The notes under the pieces: model-generated
Told to the model about the DNA's origin: nothing
The model's input: only the letters and a program-made list of their open reading frames with translations
Databases searched by the model: none
DNA from: Balneolaceae bacterium UBA2956
GTDB lineage: Bacteria > Bacteroidota > Rhodothermia > Balneolales > Balneolaceae
NCBI GenBank assembly: GCA_002348545.1
Contig: DEBM01000051.1
Span: 1 to 58,703, forward strand
Length of the DNA stretch: 58,703 nucleotides
Direction: 5' to 3'
In this document: positions 17,180-25,904 of the stretch, one piece after another
How positions within the stretch are numbered: position 1 is the stretch's first letter
Layout: the number at the start of each line of letters is the position of its first letter
Program-made: the position numbers and the translations under genes

Positions 17180-17277
17180 GGGCAAGCGACCCATATCACG
17201 TCGCTACGACCAGATTACCGCTGCTGCATTCCTGCCCTGACGGAGTTCAAAGGGAGCTGACTGTATGGGACTTGCCC
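17180..17277 (-). ncRNA. ffs: Signal recognition particle RNA, small bacterial (4.5S) type
   Basis: The minus strand reads as a hairpin of about 98 bases. The outer stem is GGGCAAGTCCC with GGGTCGCTTGCCC. The apex contains the signature GTCAGG-GCA-GGAA-TGC-AGCAGCGGTAA of SRP helix 8. Compared with E. coli (TCC-GGAA-GGA) the last three base pairs are changed on both sides, so pairing is kept. The terminal stem runs into six T residues (17174-17179 as A on the plus strand), an intrinsic terminator. This RNA joins Ffh to target inner-membrane proteins. It lies 55 bases downstream of the cyclase gene in the same direction. Confidence 0.95.
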
Positions 17278-17332
17278 GAATAATTAAGATACTATCTTTT
17301 TAAGCGAAGTCTCAAGCAGAAAATCAACTAAT

Positions 17333-19492
17333 TTATTTGCTTGTCATTACAAATACTCCATCCCAATCTGCTGGAGGTGGAGTTTTTTTCATAGTATGGC
17401 ATCGTTCAATAAATAATTGGGATGGATTTTGTGCGTTCCATTCCAATTGTTCTGATTGTTTAAAATAACTGATGGCACCGTTAAAGTCTCCCCGAAAATA
17501 TGCCTCCATCCCTTGATGATAAGTGCCAATCGCGTCAAGTTTACGCTGGTCCGCATCTTCTCGAAGACCCGCAATTTCATATACCTTAACTGGCTTGGTT
17601 CTACCTTTTACAACAATATTATCCAATAATCGGAAGAGGCATTCATCCCCACATTGTTCAGCCTCTTGCTTTGTAGCCTCAGTCACCATAGTGAATACAT
17701 GATATGCTTTGGCTCCACTTTCACACCTAGCAGCCAAATTAACATTGTCGCCCATCATAGTGTAATTAAACCGTCTTAGAGATCCCATATTCCCTGTAAC
17801 CATATCACCCGTATTAATACCCATCCTATGCTGCATAGTATGTACAATATCGGGCCAATCTTCTGTCGCCCATTTCGCTCGTAATTTCGCTAATTGCTTG
17901 TCCATTAACTGAGAGGTTAGGCAGGCTCTAAAAGCATGATCCTTCATTGGTACTGGTGCGCCATAAAAAGCAACTATAGCATCTCCTATAAATTTATCTA
18001 AAGTGCCGCCTTGATCATTAATAATATCAGTCATAGCTGTAAGATATTCATTAATAAGCAGTACTAATTTCTTGGGCTCTAATTTTTCAGAAAAGCTAGA
18101 AAATGATACGATATCCGAAAAGAATGCCGAAATATAGCTATCCTCTCCCCCTAACTTGGGTTCTTCTCCCGATTCAATCATTTGACTTACCAAAGTCGGT
18201 GAAACATAGGATGAAAACATCCCTTGGATTCTACGCTTCTCTCGTTGTTCATTTACAAATTCATAGGCAACAGTGCCTACTTGACCAATAAAAACTGTAA
18301 TCATAACCCCAGTGACATATAAAAAAAAGTGATATTCTATAAATAATTGCTGCGCAGTAAAATAATATCCTACCATTAATACCAACATAAATGGAAAGCC
18401 TAAGGCAGGACCAAATCGTCTATTAAACATGATAACAAGTATTGTCAATAGTATCATAATAATCACGTTGGTGTTATTACTCTGCTTTTTTAGATAATTA
18501 CCGTCCAACATAGTCTGCAGAGCATGAGCATGTATTTCATAGCCAGGTCTAGGTTGATCGATAGTGGAAAAAGGAGTAGGATGAAAATCTTGTAAGGTCG
18601 GCATAGTCGCTCCTACTATTACGATCTTGTCTTTAAATACTTCATCATATAATAAGCCAGTGCCGGTGAGTGGATCTTCAAATAAATTTAATTCAAATGC
18701 CTCTGCTTCCATAACAGTCGTATACGAAGAATCATCAATAACTTGCTCATAATTTATTACTGGAAACAGCCCTTCTGGTCCATAATAATTGATTATAAAA
18801 TGTGTAGGGCTGGATTTTTCTACCTGATAAGGACCTACCTGAAAATAAAGGTCACTCGTTGCCACTAATGGATCAATATAGGCTGAATCGGTGAATACTC
18901 GAACTCCCTCCAGAGCTAAAGAATAAATACTTTGATCTCGATAATTATTTCCAAAGGTGTAATTTCGAATAAAACCGTCTATGTCAGGGGTAGTTTTTAC
19001 TAGTGCAAACGGATTGGGGTTACTATTTCTGAGAAGAGGTATGGGAAATATTGGATTGAATTGAACTGCATTATTTCTTTGAGTAAGTTCTATGTCACCA
19101 GATAGAATTACATTACCATATTTAGCAATTGCTGCTGCAAAAAGTGAATCATTTTTAATATTATAAGTATCTTTTTGAGAGAAAATCACATCAAAAAGTA
19201 TCGCTTTTGCGCCAGCTCGATTCAAATTATGAATTAAACGAGCATGCAATTCTGTAGGCCATGGCCATTTCTCTGGAATCTCAGAATCAGCTTTTTCACT
19301 TATGGCAACCAAAACAATAGGTGAGTCTTCAACAGACAGTGGCCCCCTTTTTTCAAAGAATTGATCTCGTAAGGAAAGTTCAATACGCTGAATTGCGGGT
19401 AGCATAGTGGCACTTATTGATACTATTAGAGTTACAAAAAGGATAATTATGTATATCCAAAGAGGTTTTTTCTTTTTATTGGACTGAGCCAT
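17333..19492 (-). CDS. CHASE2-domain class III adenylate cyclase
   Basis: The 719-residue protein has an N-terminal membrane helix (about residues 11-30), an extracytoplasmic CHASE2 sensor domain (about 40-330), three membrane helices (about 345-415), and a class III nucleotide cyclase domain (about 445-640). Both metal aspartates are present (FSDIVSFS and GDAIVAFYG). The purine-specifying residues are Lys in LDKFIGD and Asp in MMGDNVNLAAR, which point to ATP as substrate. The transition-state Asn and Arg are in VNLAAR. A TPR-like segment ends the protein. It should make cAMP in response to an envelope signal sensed by CHASE2. It is the last gene of a four-gene minus-strand run with a barrel protein, a FecR-domain protein and a secreted protein. 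No cAMP receptor gene is in this window. Confidence 0.92.
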   Translation of the reverse strand: MAQSNKKKKPLWIYIIILFVTLIVSISATMLPAIQRIELSLRDQFFEKRGPLSVEDSPIVLVAISEKADSEIPEKWPWPTELHARLIHNLNRAGAKAILFDVIFSQKDTYNIKNDSLFAAAIAKYGNVILSGDIELTQRNNAVQFNPIFPIPLLRNSNPNPFALVKTTPDIDGFIRNYTFGNNYRDQSIYSLALEGVRVFTDSAYIDPLVATSDLYFQVGPYQVEKSSPTHFIINYYGPEGLFPVINYEQVIDDSSYTTVMEAEAFELNLFEDPLTGTGLLYDEVFKDKIVIVGATMPTLQDFHPTPFSTIDQPRPGYEIHAHALQTMLDGNYLKKQSNNTNVIIMILLTILVIMFNRRFGPALGFPFMLVLMVGYYFTAQQLFIEYHFFLYVTGVMITVFIGQVGTVAYEFVNEQREKRRIQGMFSSYVSPTLVSQMIESGEEPKLGGEDSYISAFFSDIVSFSSFSEKLEPKKLVLLINEYLTAMTDIINDQGGTLDKFIGDAIVAFYGAPVPMKDHAFRACLTSQLMDKQLAKLRAKWATEDWPDIVHTMQHRMGINTGDMVTGNMGSLRRFNYTMMGDNVNLAARCESGAKAYHVFTMVTEATKQEAEQCGDECLFRLLDNIVVKGRTKPVKVYEIAGLREDADQRKLDAIGTYHQGMEAYFRGDFNGAISYFKQSEQLEWNAQNPSQLFIERCHTMKKTPPPADWDGVFVMTSK

Positions 19493-19555
19493 AATCTTAC
19501 GGTATTTAAAAGTATTTATTACTTTAACATTTAATGTTGAGTATAATATTTACCT

Positions 19556-22450
19556 CTAGAATCTATATAAATATTTTATCTGTGCATAACGGTCACCAAA
19601 CCCATCTAAATTGCTTATTTTAATCAAATTAGAATCGAATCTGAGACTATGTCGATCTGTAATTTTGAATTCAAAACCCCCAACAAAAGCATATGTTTGG
19701 TATTTATTGGTTGTCAACTCTTCGCTTAAAATAAAATAATCATCCAATGGGTTCTCATCATCACCTGCTTCTACTTCAATAGTTCTACTCTCAGAATGAT
19801 TATCCGAGTATGCTATTCGTGTATTTAGGCTAAATCTTCCATCAAAAAGAAAAAGTGTTGCCCCAAAATAGACACCTTTTATATCTAATTCTAGCTGGCT
19901 ATCTTCATTTTTTATCTTTCCACTATATGTTTCATTTAGACTGTATCCGAATTGAGTTTTTAAAGGTATTCTAGAAAACTGCGAGTTAATACTGACAGAG
20001 TAGGATCTATTTTCAATACTCCCATACGCGAATACTTGGTCAATTGTCTCAAGTGAAGATAGACTAACGGTTGCATCAGAAATACCCTCTCCCATTCGAA
20101 AACGCTGCGTAATTGACGCATTCAGATTCACCGTGCTGTTCGATCTTGGGACTGGACTTACCAAGGTATCGCTATCTGAAATACGTAAATTTTGTACTGC
20201 TTTATTTTCAAAACCCACTGGAACTTCTGGATTGAATCGCTTAATTCCGTTATCTCTTGTTCTATACCGGTATCCAACTGTTATTTTTGGGATAAATTGA
20301 TTAACTGGATAATAACTCAGACTTCCTTTATATGATTGTGTTTTTGTGGTCGCCTTCTTTGTCTCTGCAACATTATCCTGCAATTCTTCATAGCCAAGAT
20401 TTAAAAATACCTGCCTTGAGAATAATTGAATCCGATCCGATACATTAAAACCACTAATATCTTTCTGTATAGTTGAATTGGCTAGAGAAACAAAATCTGG
20501 GCCAACCCATCGATAACGGGCCGAAATTGAATTAAAGGGTAACTGAGCAGTTAATTCTGTATTTGATCCTAATATAGAAGTAGGAAAATAGGGCGATACT
20601 CCCGCACTATCCGTACCTACATCAGTGAATCTTATAGGTAGTACACTTATGTTTTCATTAACAATTAAAATAGTTGCTAACTGATTCAGCAAATCATAAG
20701 TGCTATCATCAATACCATCAAATCCAAGTTCTTCGGCTCGAGATTGGTTAAGTGGTCCCCCATAAACATCTTCATTCAATACCGACACCACTGTCTCTGT
20801 TTTAAAATTAATCTTGTTCTGTACCATAGAAAATGCTAAATCAGCACCGAGCACAAAATTCCCTTTTGGCCGGGGACTGCCACCCTCTATTCTCAGTAAA
20901 CTCGGTTCTGCAGAAAGTCGTTGTTTGTCAAATTCATTTAAGTTAGAATACAATACCGACGGTCCTAGCAACAGATCTTCATAATCCACCACATTAAAGA
21001 TGGAGCTCGTATCATCTTCTACTTTCATTGCTTGAATACCCAATTGGGCATATTTCGCATTACCTAAGCCAATACGAGCACCCATTATCTTACGAGTAAA
21101 ACCGCCTCTCCCCGAACTATTATAGCTTAAAGTATAGGTGGTATCCTGAGGGATGCCTCCGGCTTTAACTGTATCTACAGCGATTCCAGCATATAAATTT
21201 GTTACTTTTCTATTTATTTCACCATAGAGTAATTCAATATTGATATTTTCCCATAACAGATGTACTTCTGTATTTACACCAAACATACGCCGCCCAGAGA
21301 TAGTAAAATTTCCCATATCTGGATAGATATGCCCCGCGTCAAGAGTCCACCACTTACCAAGTTGTAGTTTTAAGCCAAATCTATTTTGAGGCTGTAATCG
21401 CAGGTCTTCTTGAGTAGTATAGTACCCGTTCAATGAGTATTTTAATAAATTATACTCTCCTGAAACCGAGAAACGTCCTGAATAAGCTTCTGTGATATCT
21501 TCTGATATTACTTGATTCCTTGCGGAAAGTTCAAGATTGGCATTTGGTCGATATGGATTATCAAACTCATCTACTTGCTCAATCTCTGCTTCTTCTTTGC
21601 TAATCACCTTAAATGACCATTGCCGAACTAAAAAAGTATCTACTTGAGTCAGATAATTTAATTGGATATCGTGAGGACCCTCTAAAATGAAATCTGGATT
21701 GTAGAATATATAATAGTTTGATATATCTGCAAGCTCGGTTATGTCTTCATCATCCAATACTAGTTGAAAGCGCCCAGATTCAAGGTCATCTGGATCATAA
21801 AATAAAGAAAGGGCAACAATTGCGTCATCCATTTGCACACCAATTCCCGGTTTAGGAGATAGAATCGTAACATCAATTTCCTCAATCTGCTGATAGTTTG
21901 TTTGTTTTGACGCGTAATTTGATGTGTAAGTGCTAGGATCCATCACCAACGGAACCTCAATATACCCTACATTTCCAGATCCTTGTGATGGATAAAGGAT
22001 ATCTTCTTCGTATTGCAAAGTCCTGATTCGCACAAAATACTGTAGCTGTGTCCCAGTTATTAAATTGGGTTCTAATTCAACAGTAAAAAAGCCATTGATC
22101 AGCTGCATCTTGCGTTGGCGAAAGCCTATATTCCCATTGGTTCGGTAAAATAAATCGGCCTCAATTATTTCTGCAGGTCTCAGTCCTGGAACCTGAAATA
22201 CAAAAGATGCAGCCTCTTGTTGATTGATAAAAATAGGAATTTGATGCTCTATCCAGTAAGGAGAATTCCCATCTTTAAATATATTAAAATCACCTAAGCT
22301 TATGGCTTTGGTTTGATCTAATACATCTAATCCTATTAAAGATGCATCTTGATTTTTTTGTGCGTATAGTTCTGTACCTATTGCTCCAGTGAATAGAGCC
22401 ATAAAGAAATATATTCCGATTATTTTACCAAACGCATGCGGTGTAAACAT
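19556..22450 (-). CDS. Large predicted outer-membrane beta-barrel protein with Ig-like N-terminal region
   Basis: The 964-residue protein has a signal peptide (hydrophobic about residues 10-28, cleavage near LYA-Q). The first 300 residues look like beta-sandwich modules, one carrying IDVTILSPKPGIGVQMDDAI and LVLDDEDIT. From about 310 to the end there are alternating amphipathic strands with aromatic ends, typical of an outer-membrane barrel, and the chain closes with KYLYRF, an aromatic C-terminal insertion signal. I do not recognise a named family; it lacks a TonB box or plug domain. It lies 63 bases upstream of the CHASE2 cyclase and 34 bases downstream of the FecR-domain gene, suggesting a shared envelope function. 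The membrane-barrel call is well supported, the role is unknown. Confidence 0.78.
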   Translation of the reverse strand: MFTPHAFGKIIGIYFFMALFTGAIGTELYAQKNQDASLIGLDVLDQTKAISLGDFNIFKDGNSPYWIEHQIPIFINQQEAASFVFQVPGLRPAEIIEADLFYRTNGNIGFRQRKMQLINGFFTVELEPNLITGTQLQYFVRIRTLQYEEDILYPSQGSGNVGYIEVPLVMDPSTYTSNYASKQTNYQQIEEIDVTILSPKPGIGVQMDDAIVALSLFYDPDDLESGRFQLVLDDEDITELADISNYYIFYNPDFILEGPHDIQLNYLTQVDTFLVRQWSFKVISKEEAEIEQVDEFDNPYRPNANLELSARNQVISEDITEAYSGRFSVSGEYNLLKYSLNGYYTTQEDLRLQPQNRFGLKLQLGKWWTLDAGHIYPDMGNFTISGRRMFGVNTEVHLLWENINIELLYGEINRKVTNLYAGIAVDTVKAGGIPQDTTYTLSYNSSGRGGFTRKIMGARIGLGNAKYAQLGIQAMKVEDDTSSIFNVVDYEDLLLGPSVLYSNLNEFDKQRLSAEPSLLRIEGGSPRPKGNFVLGADLAFSMVQNKINFKTETVVSVLNEDVYGGPLNQSRAEELGFDGIDDSTYDLLNQLATILIVNENISVLPIRFTDVGTDSAGVSPYFPTSILGSNTELTAQLPFNSISARYRWVGPDFVSLANSTIQKDISGFNVSDRIQLFSRQVFLNLGYEELQDNVAETKKATTKTQSYKGSLSYYPVNQFIPKITVGYRYRTRDNGIKRFNPEVPVGFENKAVQNLRISDSDTLVSPVPRSNSTVNLNASITQRFRMGEGISDATVSLSSLETIDQVFAYGSIENRSYSVSINSQFSRIPLKTQFGYSLNETYSGKIKNEDSQLELDIKGVYFGATLFLFDGRFSLNTRIAYSDNHSESRTIEVEAGDDENPLDDYFILSEELTTNKYQTYAFVGGFEFKITDRHSLRFDSNLIKISNLDGFGDRYAQIKYLYRF

Positions 22451-22484
22451 AGAGAATAATGACTCTTTTCATCCCTAAAAAATA

Positions 22485-23276
22485 TTACTGGTCAGATTTT
22501 TCAAAAATAGTCAATGTTACTTCACGAACCTGACCATTTGCATCTTGGAATCGTACAATGACCGTCCGCTCAATTAGGTCTTCATCCAAATCTTCATAAC
22601 CTTCTCCCAAATCTTGAAGCTGATCATCGCTTAATGTACCCGATTCCACAGCACTTCCACCTTCATTGACCTCGGCATACATTTTTTCAAACAATGAAAC
22701 TGTTTGGCCAGAATTCAAAGCAGTAACTGTTACCTGCCCCTCTTCTACCCAAATATATCCATCTGCATTGTTTCCAAACACGGTCCCTTTCACCGAAGCT
22801 AAAGAGCGAGAGGTCTGAACATCAAAACTTCCCGATCCTATAGGCTCAACTTCAAGACGAATTTCTCCTTGTTCTAAATCTATTCTACGATTAGAGAGAC
22901 GAGAATTAGCTAAACTTTCACCACGTATAACTAACATAGATTCCGGTTTAACTTTCGCTACGCTATTGTCAGAGGTAAAAATAACAAGTGCATACCCAGA
23001 CTGCCCGGTTGCTAACGTATCTCCATCGAAGAGTGGTTCACCTACATTCTCACGTAGATCCAACATGTAGGCCCCTCTATCCTTTGATAATACATCAACT
23101 TCAGGTTTAAATCTACGTACAATGGCAAGAGGCCTGACCTGAGCTTCAATAACATCATCTTGGACTACATCAATAGATGGTGTGAATGATATTAGGTTAT
23201 TTTTAGGCTCATCCAAAAATATATCAGGAGCTAAATTGAGAAAAGAAAAGAGGAGAACAAAAAATAGTGCTTTCAT
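22485..23276 (-). CDS. FecR-domain exported protein
   Basis: The 263-residue protein has an N-terminal signal peptide (MKALFFVLLFSFLNLAPDIF) and a FecR domain at about residues 75-200. Typical FecR elements are GEPLFDGDTLATGQSGYALV, SVAKVKPESMLVIRGE, LEQGEIRLEVE, and the hallmark FDVQTSRSLASVKGTVFGN followed by GYIWVEEGQVTV. Classical FecR has an N-terminal cytoplasmic anti-sigma part and one membrane helix. That part is absent here, and no sigma factor gene is nearby. The domain is therefore probably used as a periplasmic beta-sandwich, perhaps feeding a signal to the CHASE2 cyclase two genes downstream. The acidic tail (DEDLIERTVIVRFQDANGQ) may be another small beta unit. Confidence 0.87.
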   Translation of the reverse strand: MKALFFVLLFSFLNLAPDIFLDEPKNNLISFTPSIDVVQDDVIEAQVRPLAIVRRFKPEVDVLSKDRGAYMLDLRENVGEPLFDGDTLATGQSGYALVIFTSDNSVAKVKPESMLVIRGESLANSRLSNRRIDLEQGEIRLEVEPIGSGSFDVQTSRSLASVKGTVFGNNADGYIWVEEGQVTVTALNSGQTVSLFEKMYAEVNEGGSAVESGTLSDDQLQDLGEGYEDLDEDLIERTVIVRFQDANGQVREVTLTIFEKSDQ

Positions 23277-23295
23277 ATTGCCTTTTTTTGAGTGA

Positions 23296-24510
23296 TTAAT
23301 TTCCTTCTATGACTAGATCGCCATTTTGAAATTTTTCAATAAGTTCTATGATTTTTTGCACGCCTACCATACCACTAAATACCTGTCCATCAATTTCAAT
23401 ATTTTCAAAACTATAACCTGTTTCTAGTAGTACATTATATGTTTCTTGCCCAATTAATTGCACAATTGCCTGTACACTTTCTTGATCTACCTCAACCACA
23501 TTAGATTCACTTCCTGGGTCAACCAAGGTAAACTCCCAGATCTCCGAAACAACTTCATTTGTCCCTAGTGCAGTATTCATCGATGTCACTACTTGCCAAT
23601 AAAAGGTTTGGCCTGGCACAAGGGCTTGCACACCATTAGTTGGATATTGTAAAGAGTTCCCTTGTATATTTTGATCTAGATATTCAAATTGCAGTAAAGA
23701 TCCCCCGACGTCTGTCGCCTCTGAACTTTTAGCACTTTCTATGAGTGATTCAGGACTATCTGATCCATTATCTGCAACGACCAAAACGCGATAAGTCAAT
23801 GAAGCGTCACCTTCCCAACTTAATTGTGGGATAGGATTAGTGATAGCTGCCTCTGCGCCAACCAAGTCACCTGGAGTTCTTAGCAGAATAGTCAACTCAT
23901 CAACCACCCCCCCTTCAGACGCATTAAGTCCAAGTTGGATCGTTTCATTGGCAAAAAGTTCACGGCGACCTCCTTCGGTTATTTGATAAATACGCACAGA
24001 AAAGCTGTATTGATCATTTGGTAAGGTGGTCCCAGACAGGTCCTCTACAAAAGTTTCTCCAGTTGGTGTAAGTCCACCATCGAACTTCATTTGATCAGAA
24101 ATACCAGGTATTTCTTCACTTTGAATGTCATTATTGGTTGCAAATACTACCTGGCCTGGGTATAAAGAAAAAGGATAAGCAGCCTGTTGACGAATCCGAG
24201 CTAACACACCATAACTAGCCGCTTCAACATCAAATTCAAAATAAAGATTTTCAAGACGTTCTGTTGTATTGTTAATTAATGATCCAGAGATAATAACTGG
24301 ACCTGCGCCCTCCGTGTCCACACCTAAACTAGATAACCCAAGTACTTGAGCTTGTTCTAGGATAGGTGACAGTGAAAACTCAAGGGTAACTTTATCGGAT
24401 TGTCCATAAGTAATCATCGTAGCCGAAACCCACATCAAAACTACTAAAAACCCAGTATTTTCTACTTTTTTTATACGTTTAATATCCATATTTGCCTTCA
24501 TTAAGTGCAT
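23296..24510 (-). CDS. Exported protein with Ig/FN3-like modules, unknown function
   Basis: The 404-residue protein begins with a basic stretch and a signal peptide (VENTGFLVVLMWVSATMITY, cleavage near GQ). ATG codons at 24510, 24501 and 24486 are all possible starts; the last gives MDIKRIKKVENTG and the most usual signal peptide length. Mature residues about 40-210 look like one beta-rich domain. Residues about 215-335 resemble an FN3-type module, with PQLSWEGDASLTYRVLVVAD and GQTFYWQVVT. The acidic tail contains helices (VQKIIELIEKFQNGDLVIEG). I do not recognise a family. It is first in the run leading to the FecR protein (19 bases away), the barrel and the CHASE2 cyclase, so it is a candidate extracytoplasmic component of that unit. 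Confidence 0.7.
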   Translation of the reverse strand: MHLMKANMDIKRIKKVENTGFLVVLMWVSATMITYGQSDKVTLEFSLSPILEQAQVLGLSSLGVDTEGAGPVIISGSLINNTTERLENLYFEFDVEAASYGVLARIRQQAAYPFSLYPGQVVFATNNDIQSEEIPGISDQMKFDGGLTPTGETFVEDLSGTTLPNDQYSFSVRIYQITEGGRRELFANETIQLGLNASEGGVVDELTILLRTPGDLVGAEAAITNPIPQLSWEGDASLTYRVLVVADNGSDSPESLIESAKSSEATDVGGSLLQFEYLDQNIQGNSLQYPTNGVQALVPGQTFYWQVVTSMNTALGTNEVVSEIWEFTLVDPGSESNVVEVDQESVQAIVQLIGQETYNVLLETGYSFENIEIDGQVFSGMVGVQKIIELIEKFQNGDLVIEGN

Positions 24511-24584
24511 TTACCTAACACGCCATAGTTGATGTTATTTAATTAAATATAAATCAAAAGCTTGAGCACTTAAAATAATATCCG

Positions 24585-24618
24585 AAAAAAAGCTCTTGCC
24601 TTAATTAGAAAGAGCTTT
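24585..24618 (-). terminator. Intrinsic terminator of tRNA-Ala
   Basis: On the minus strand, directly after the tRNA, the sequence AAAGCTCTTT, a loop of about 10 bases and AAGAGCTTT forms a GC-containing stem that runs into a stretch of T residues. This is a standard rho-independent terminator. Confidence 0.85.
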
Positions 24619-24619
24619 G

Positions 24620-24693
24620 TGGAGCTATGGGGATTCGAACCCCAGACCTTCGCGCTGCCAGCGCGACGCTCTAGCCAGCTGAGCTATAGCCCC
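24620..24693 (-). tRNA. tRNA-Ala (anticodon GGC)
   Basis: The minus strand gives a full cloverleaf. The acceptor stem GGGGCTA pairs with TAGCTCC and includes the G3-U70 wobble that defines alanine tRNAs. The anticodon stem TCGCG/CGCGA encloses CTGGCAG, giving anticodon GGC. The T arm has TTCGAAT. CCA is not encoded. A terminator follows at once. Confidence 0.97.
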
Positions 24694-24844
24694 TAAATTT
24701 GAAATAAATATAAGATTGATGGGAAATTAATCCTAGTTCATTTACATTTTTAGTTTGATAGACCCCAAAGGTTCACTATTTTCATACAAACTGCATAAAT
24801 GTTTATAATATTAATCAAAACTTCTGAGTAGGAGTCTAAACCAT

Positions 24845-25756
24845 ATGAAACGAAGAATAAATTTAATCGTCCTCACACTATTTTTATCTGTTGGAGTTCT
24901 TAGCCAATATGGCTGTGGGCCCAAAGAAGTTGTTCCGCCCGTACCTGTCGATACTGATGGTGACGGACTTACTAATACACAGGAACTGGAACTTGGTCTT
25001 GACCCAAACAATGCTGATACCGATGATGATGGTATAAGTGATGGAGTAGAGGTAAATGAAACTAACACCGACCCAAATAGTGCCGACACTGATGGCGATG
25101 GTTTGAGTGATGGTGACGAAATAAATACCTATAATACCGATCCAAATAACAGCGATACCGATGGCGATGGTCTAAGTGATTACGACGAAGTTATGACCTA
25201 TAATACAGATCCAAATGACGCTAATGGTGATGCAGATGGGGAAGGCCTGAGTGACGTAGATGAAATTAATGTCCACAATACCAATCCTACCAATGCTGAT
25301 ACTGATGGTGATCGATTTAATGACGCGCAAGAAATTGACATGGGCACCAATCCAAATGACGGATCAGACCCTGCATATATAGCTGAGGATCAGTTAACTA
25401 CTGTTACTTTTGATTTTGATCGTTCTACCGTAACAGATGCATCTGCTCAAGCATTAGCTGAAAATGTGCAAATGCTTATGAATGCTCCCTCGTTTAATGT
25501 TCGTGTTGATGCCTACACTGATCATGTGGGTGGCGATCAATACAACCTTCGATTGAGTTTACGTAGAGCAGCATCTGTAGTATATTTTTATACTCAAAAC
25601 GGAATCTCTGAAAATAGAATTGAATCTCGTGGATTAGGTAAAGCACCTATAGAATGTAGTGAGATTGAAAAAGAGAGCGGAACGAACGGTTGTGAGAAAA
25701 ACCGTCGCGCTGAATCTCACCCAGTTAGCACGCTGAAATATAATCCAAGTATGTGA
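24845..25756 (+). CDS. OmpA-family lipoprotein with calcium-binding (TSP3-like) repeats
   Basis: The 303-residue protein starts 10 bases after an AGGAG sequence, one of few good ribosome binding sites here. A signal sequence ends in SQYGC, an acceptable but atypical lipobox, so a lipidated Cys near residue 24 is likely. Residues about 36-170 are six Asp-rich repeats of the form DTDGDGLSDGDEI, as in thrombospondin type 3/calcium-binding linkers; the fifth is altered to NGDADGEGLSD. Residues about 185-303 form an OmpA peptidoglycan-binding domain with TVTFDFDRS, YTDHVGGDQYNLRLSLRRA and NGCEKNRRAE, which retains the Asp and Arg that contact diaminopimelate. It should tie the outer membrane to the cell wall. 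A terminator follows, so the gene is monocistronic. Confidence 0.92.
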   Translation: MKRRINLIVLTLFLSVGVLSQYGCGPKEVVPPVPVDTDGDGLTNTQELELGLDPNNADTDDDGISDGVEVNETNTDPNSADTDGDGLSDGDEINTYNTDPNNSDTDGDGLSDYDEVMTYNTDPNDANGDADGEGLSDVDEINVHNTNPTNADTDGDRFNDAQEIDMGTNPNDGSDPAYIAEDQLTTVTFDFDRSTVTDASAQALAENVQMLMNAPSFNVRVDAYTDHVGGDQYNLRLSLRRAASVVYFYTQNGISENRIESRGLGKAPIECSEIEKESGTNGCEKNRRAESHPVSTLKYNPSM

Positions 25757-25786
25757 TGAGATTGTAAATTTTTATCACCAATTAAA

Positions 25787-25816
25787 AAAGCCTTGAAAAT
25801 TCAAGGCTTTTTTTTT
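25787..25816 (+). terminator. Intrinsic terminator after the OmpA-like gene
   Basis: A perfect stem AAAGCCTTGA / TCAAGGCTTT with a four-base loop is followed by a run of T residues, starting 30 bases after the OmpA stop codon. The A run on the other side could also let it end transcripts from the minus strand. Confidence 0.92.
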
Positions 25817-25904
25817 CACACAACACTGTCACTTTTATTCTTTATATCTTTAAAGCTATATGTTGTAAATACCAACTATCAAACATATAAAATTCTCTAA
25901 ATAT

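Noticed and set aside
22485..23276. FecR-domain gene as part of a FecI/FecR/TonB iron-signalling system
   Set aside because: No sigma factor, no TonB receptor plug domain and no anti-sigma N-terminal part are present nearby.
24811..25089. Ser-rich open frame antisense to the OmpA-like gene
   Set aside because: It is the complement of the Asp/Gly repeat codons, which forces a repetitive Ser/Val product.
24955..25360. Short direct DNA repeats, considered as a CRISPR or tandem repeat array
   Set aside because: They are in-frame codons of the Asp-rich protein repeats inside a normal OmpA-like gene, with no constant spacer structure.
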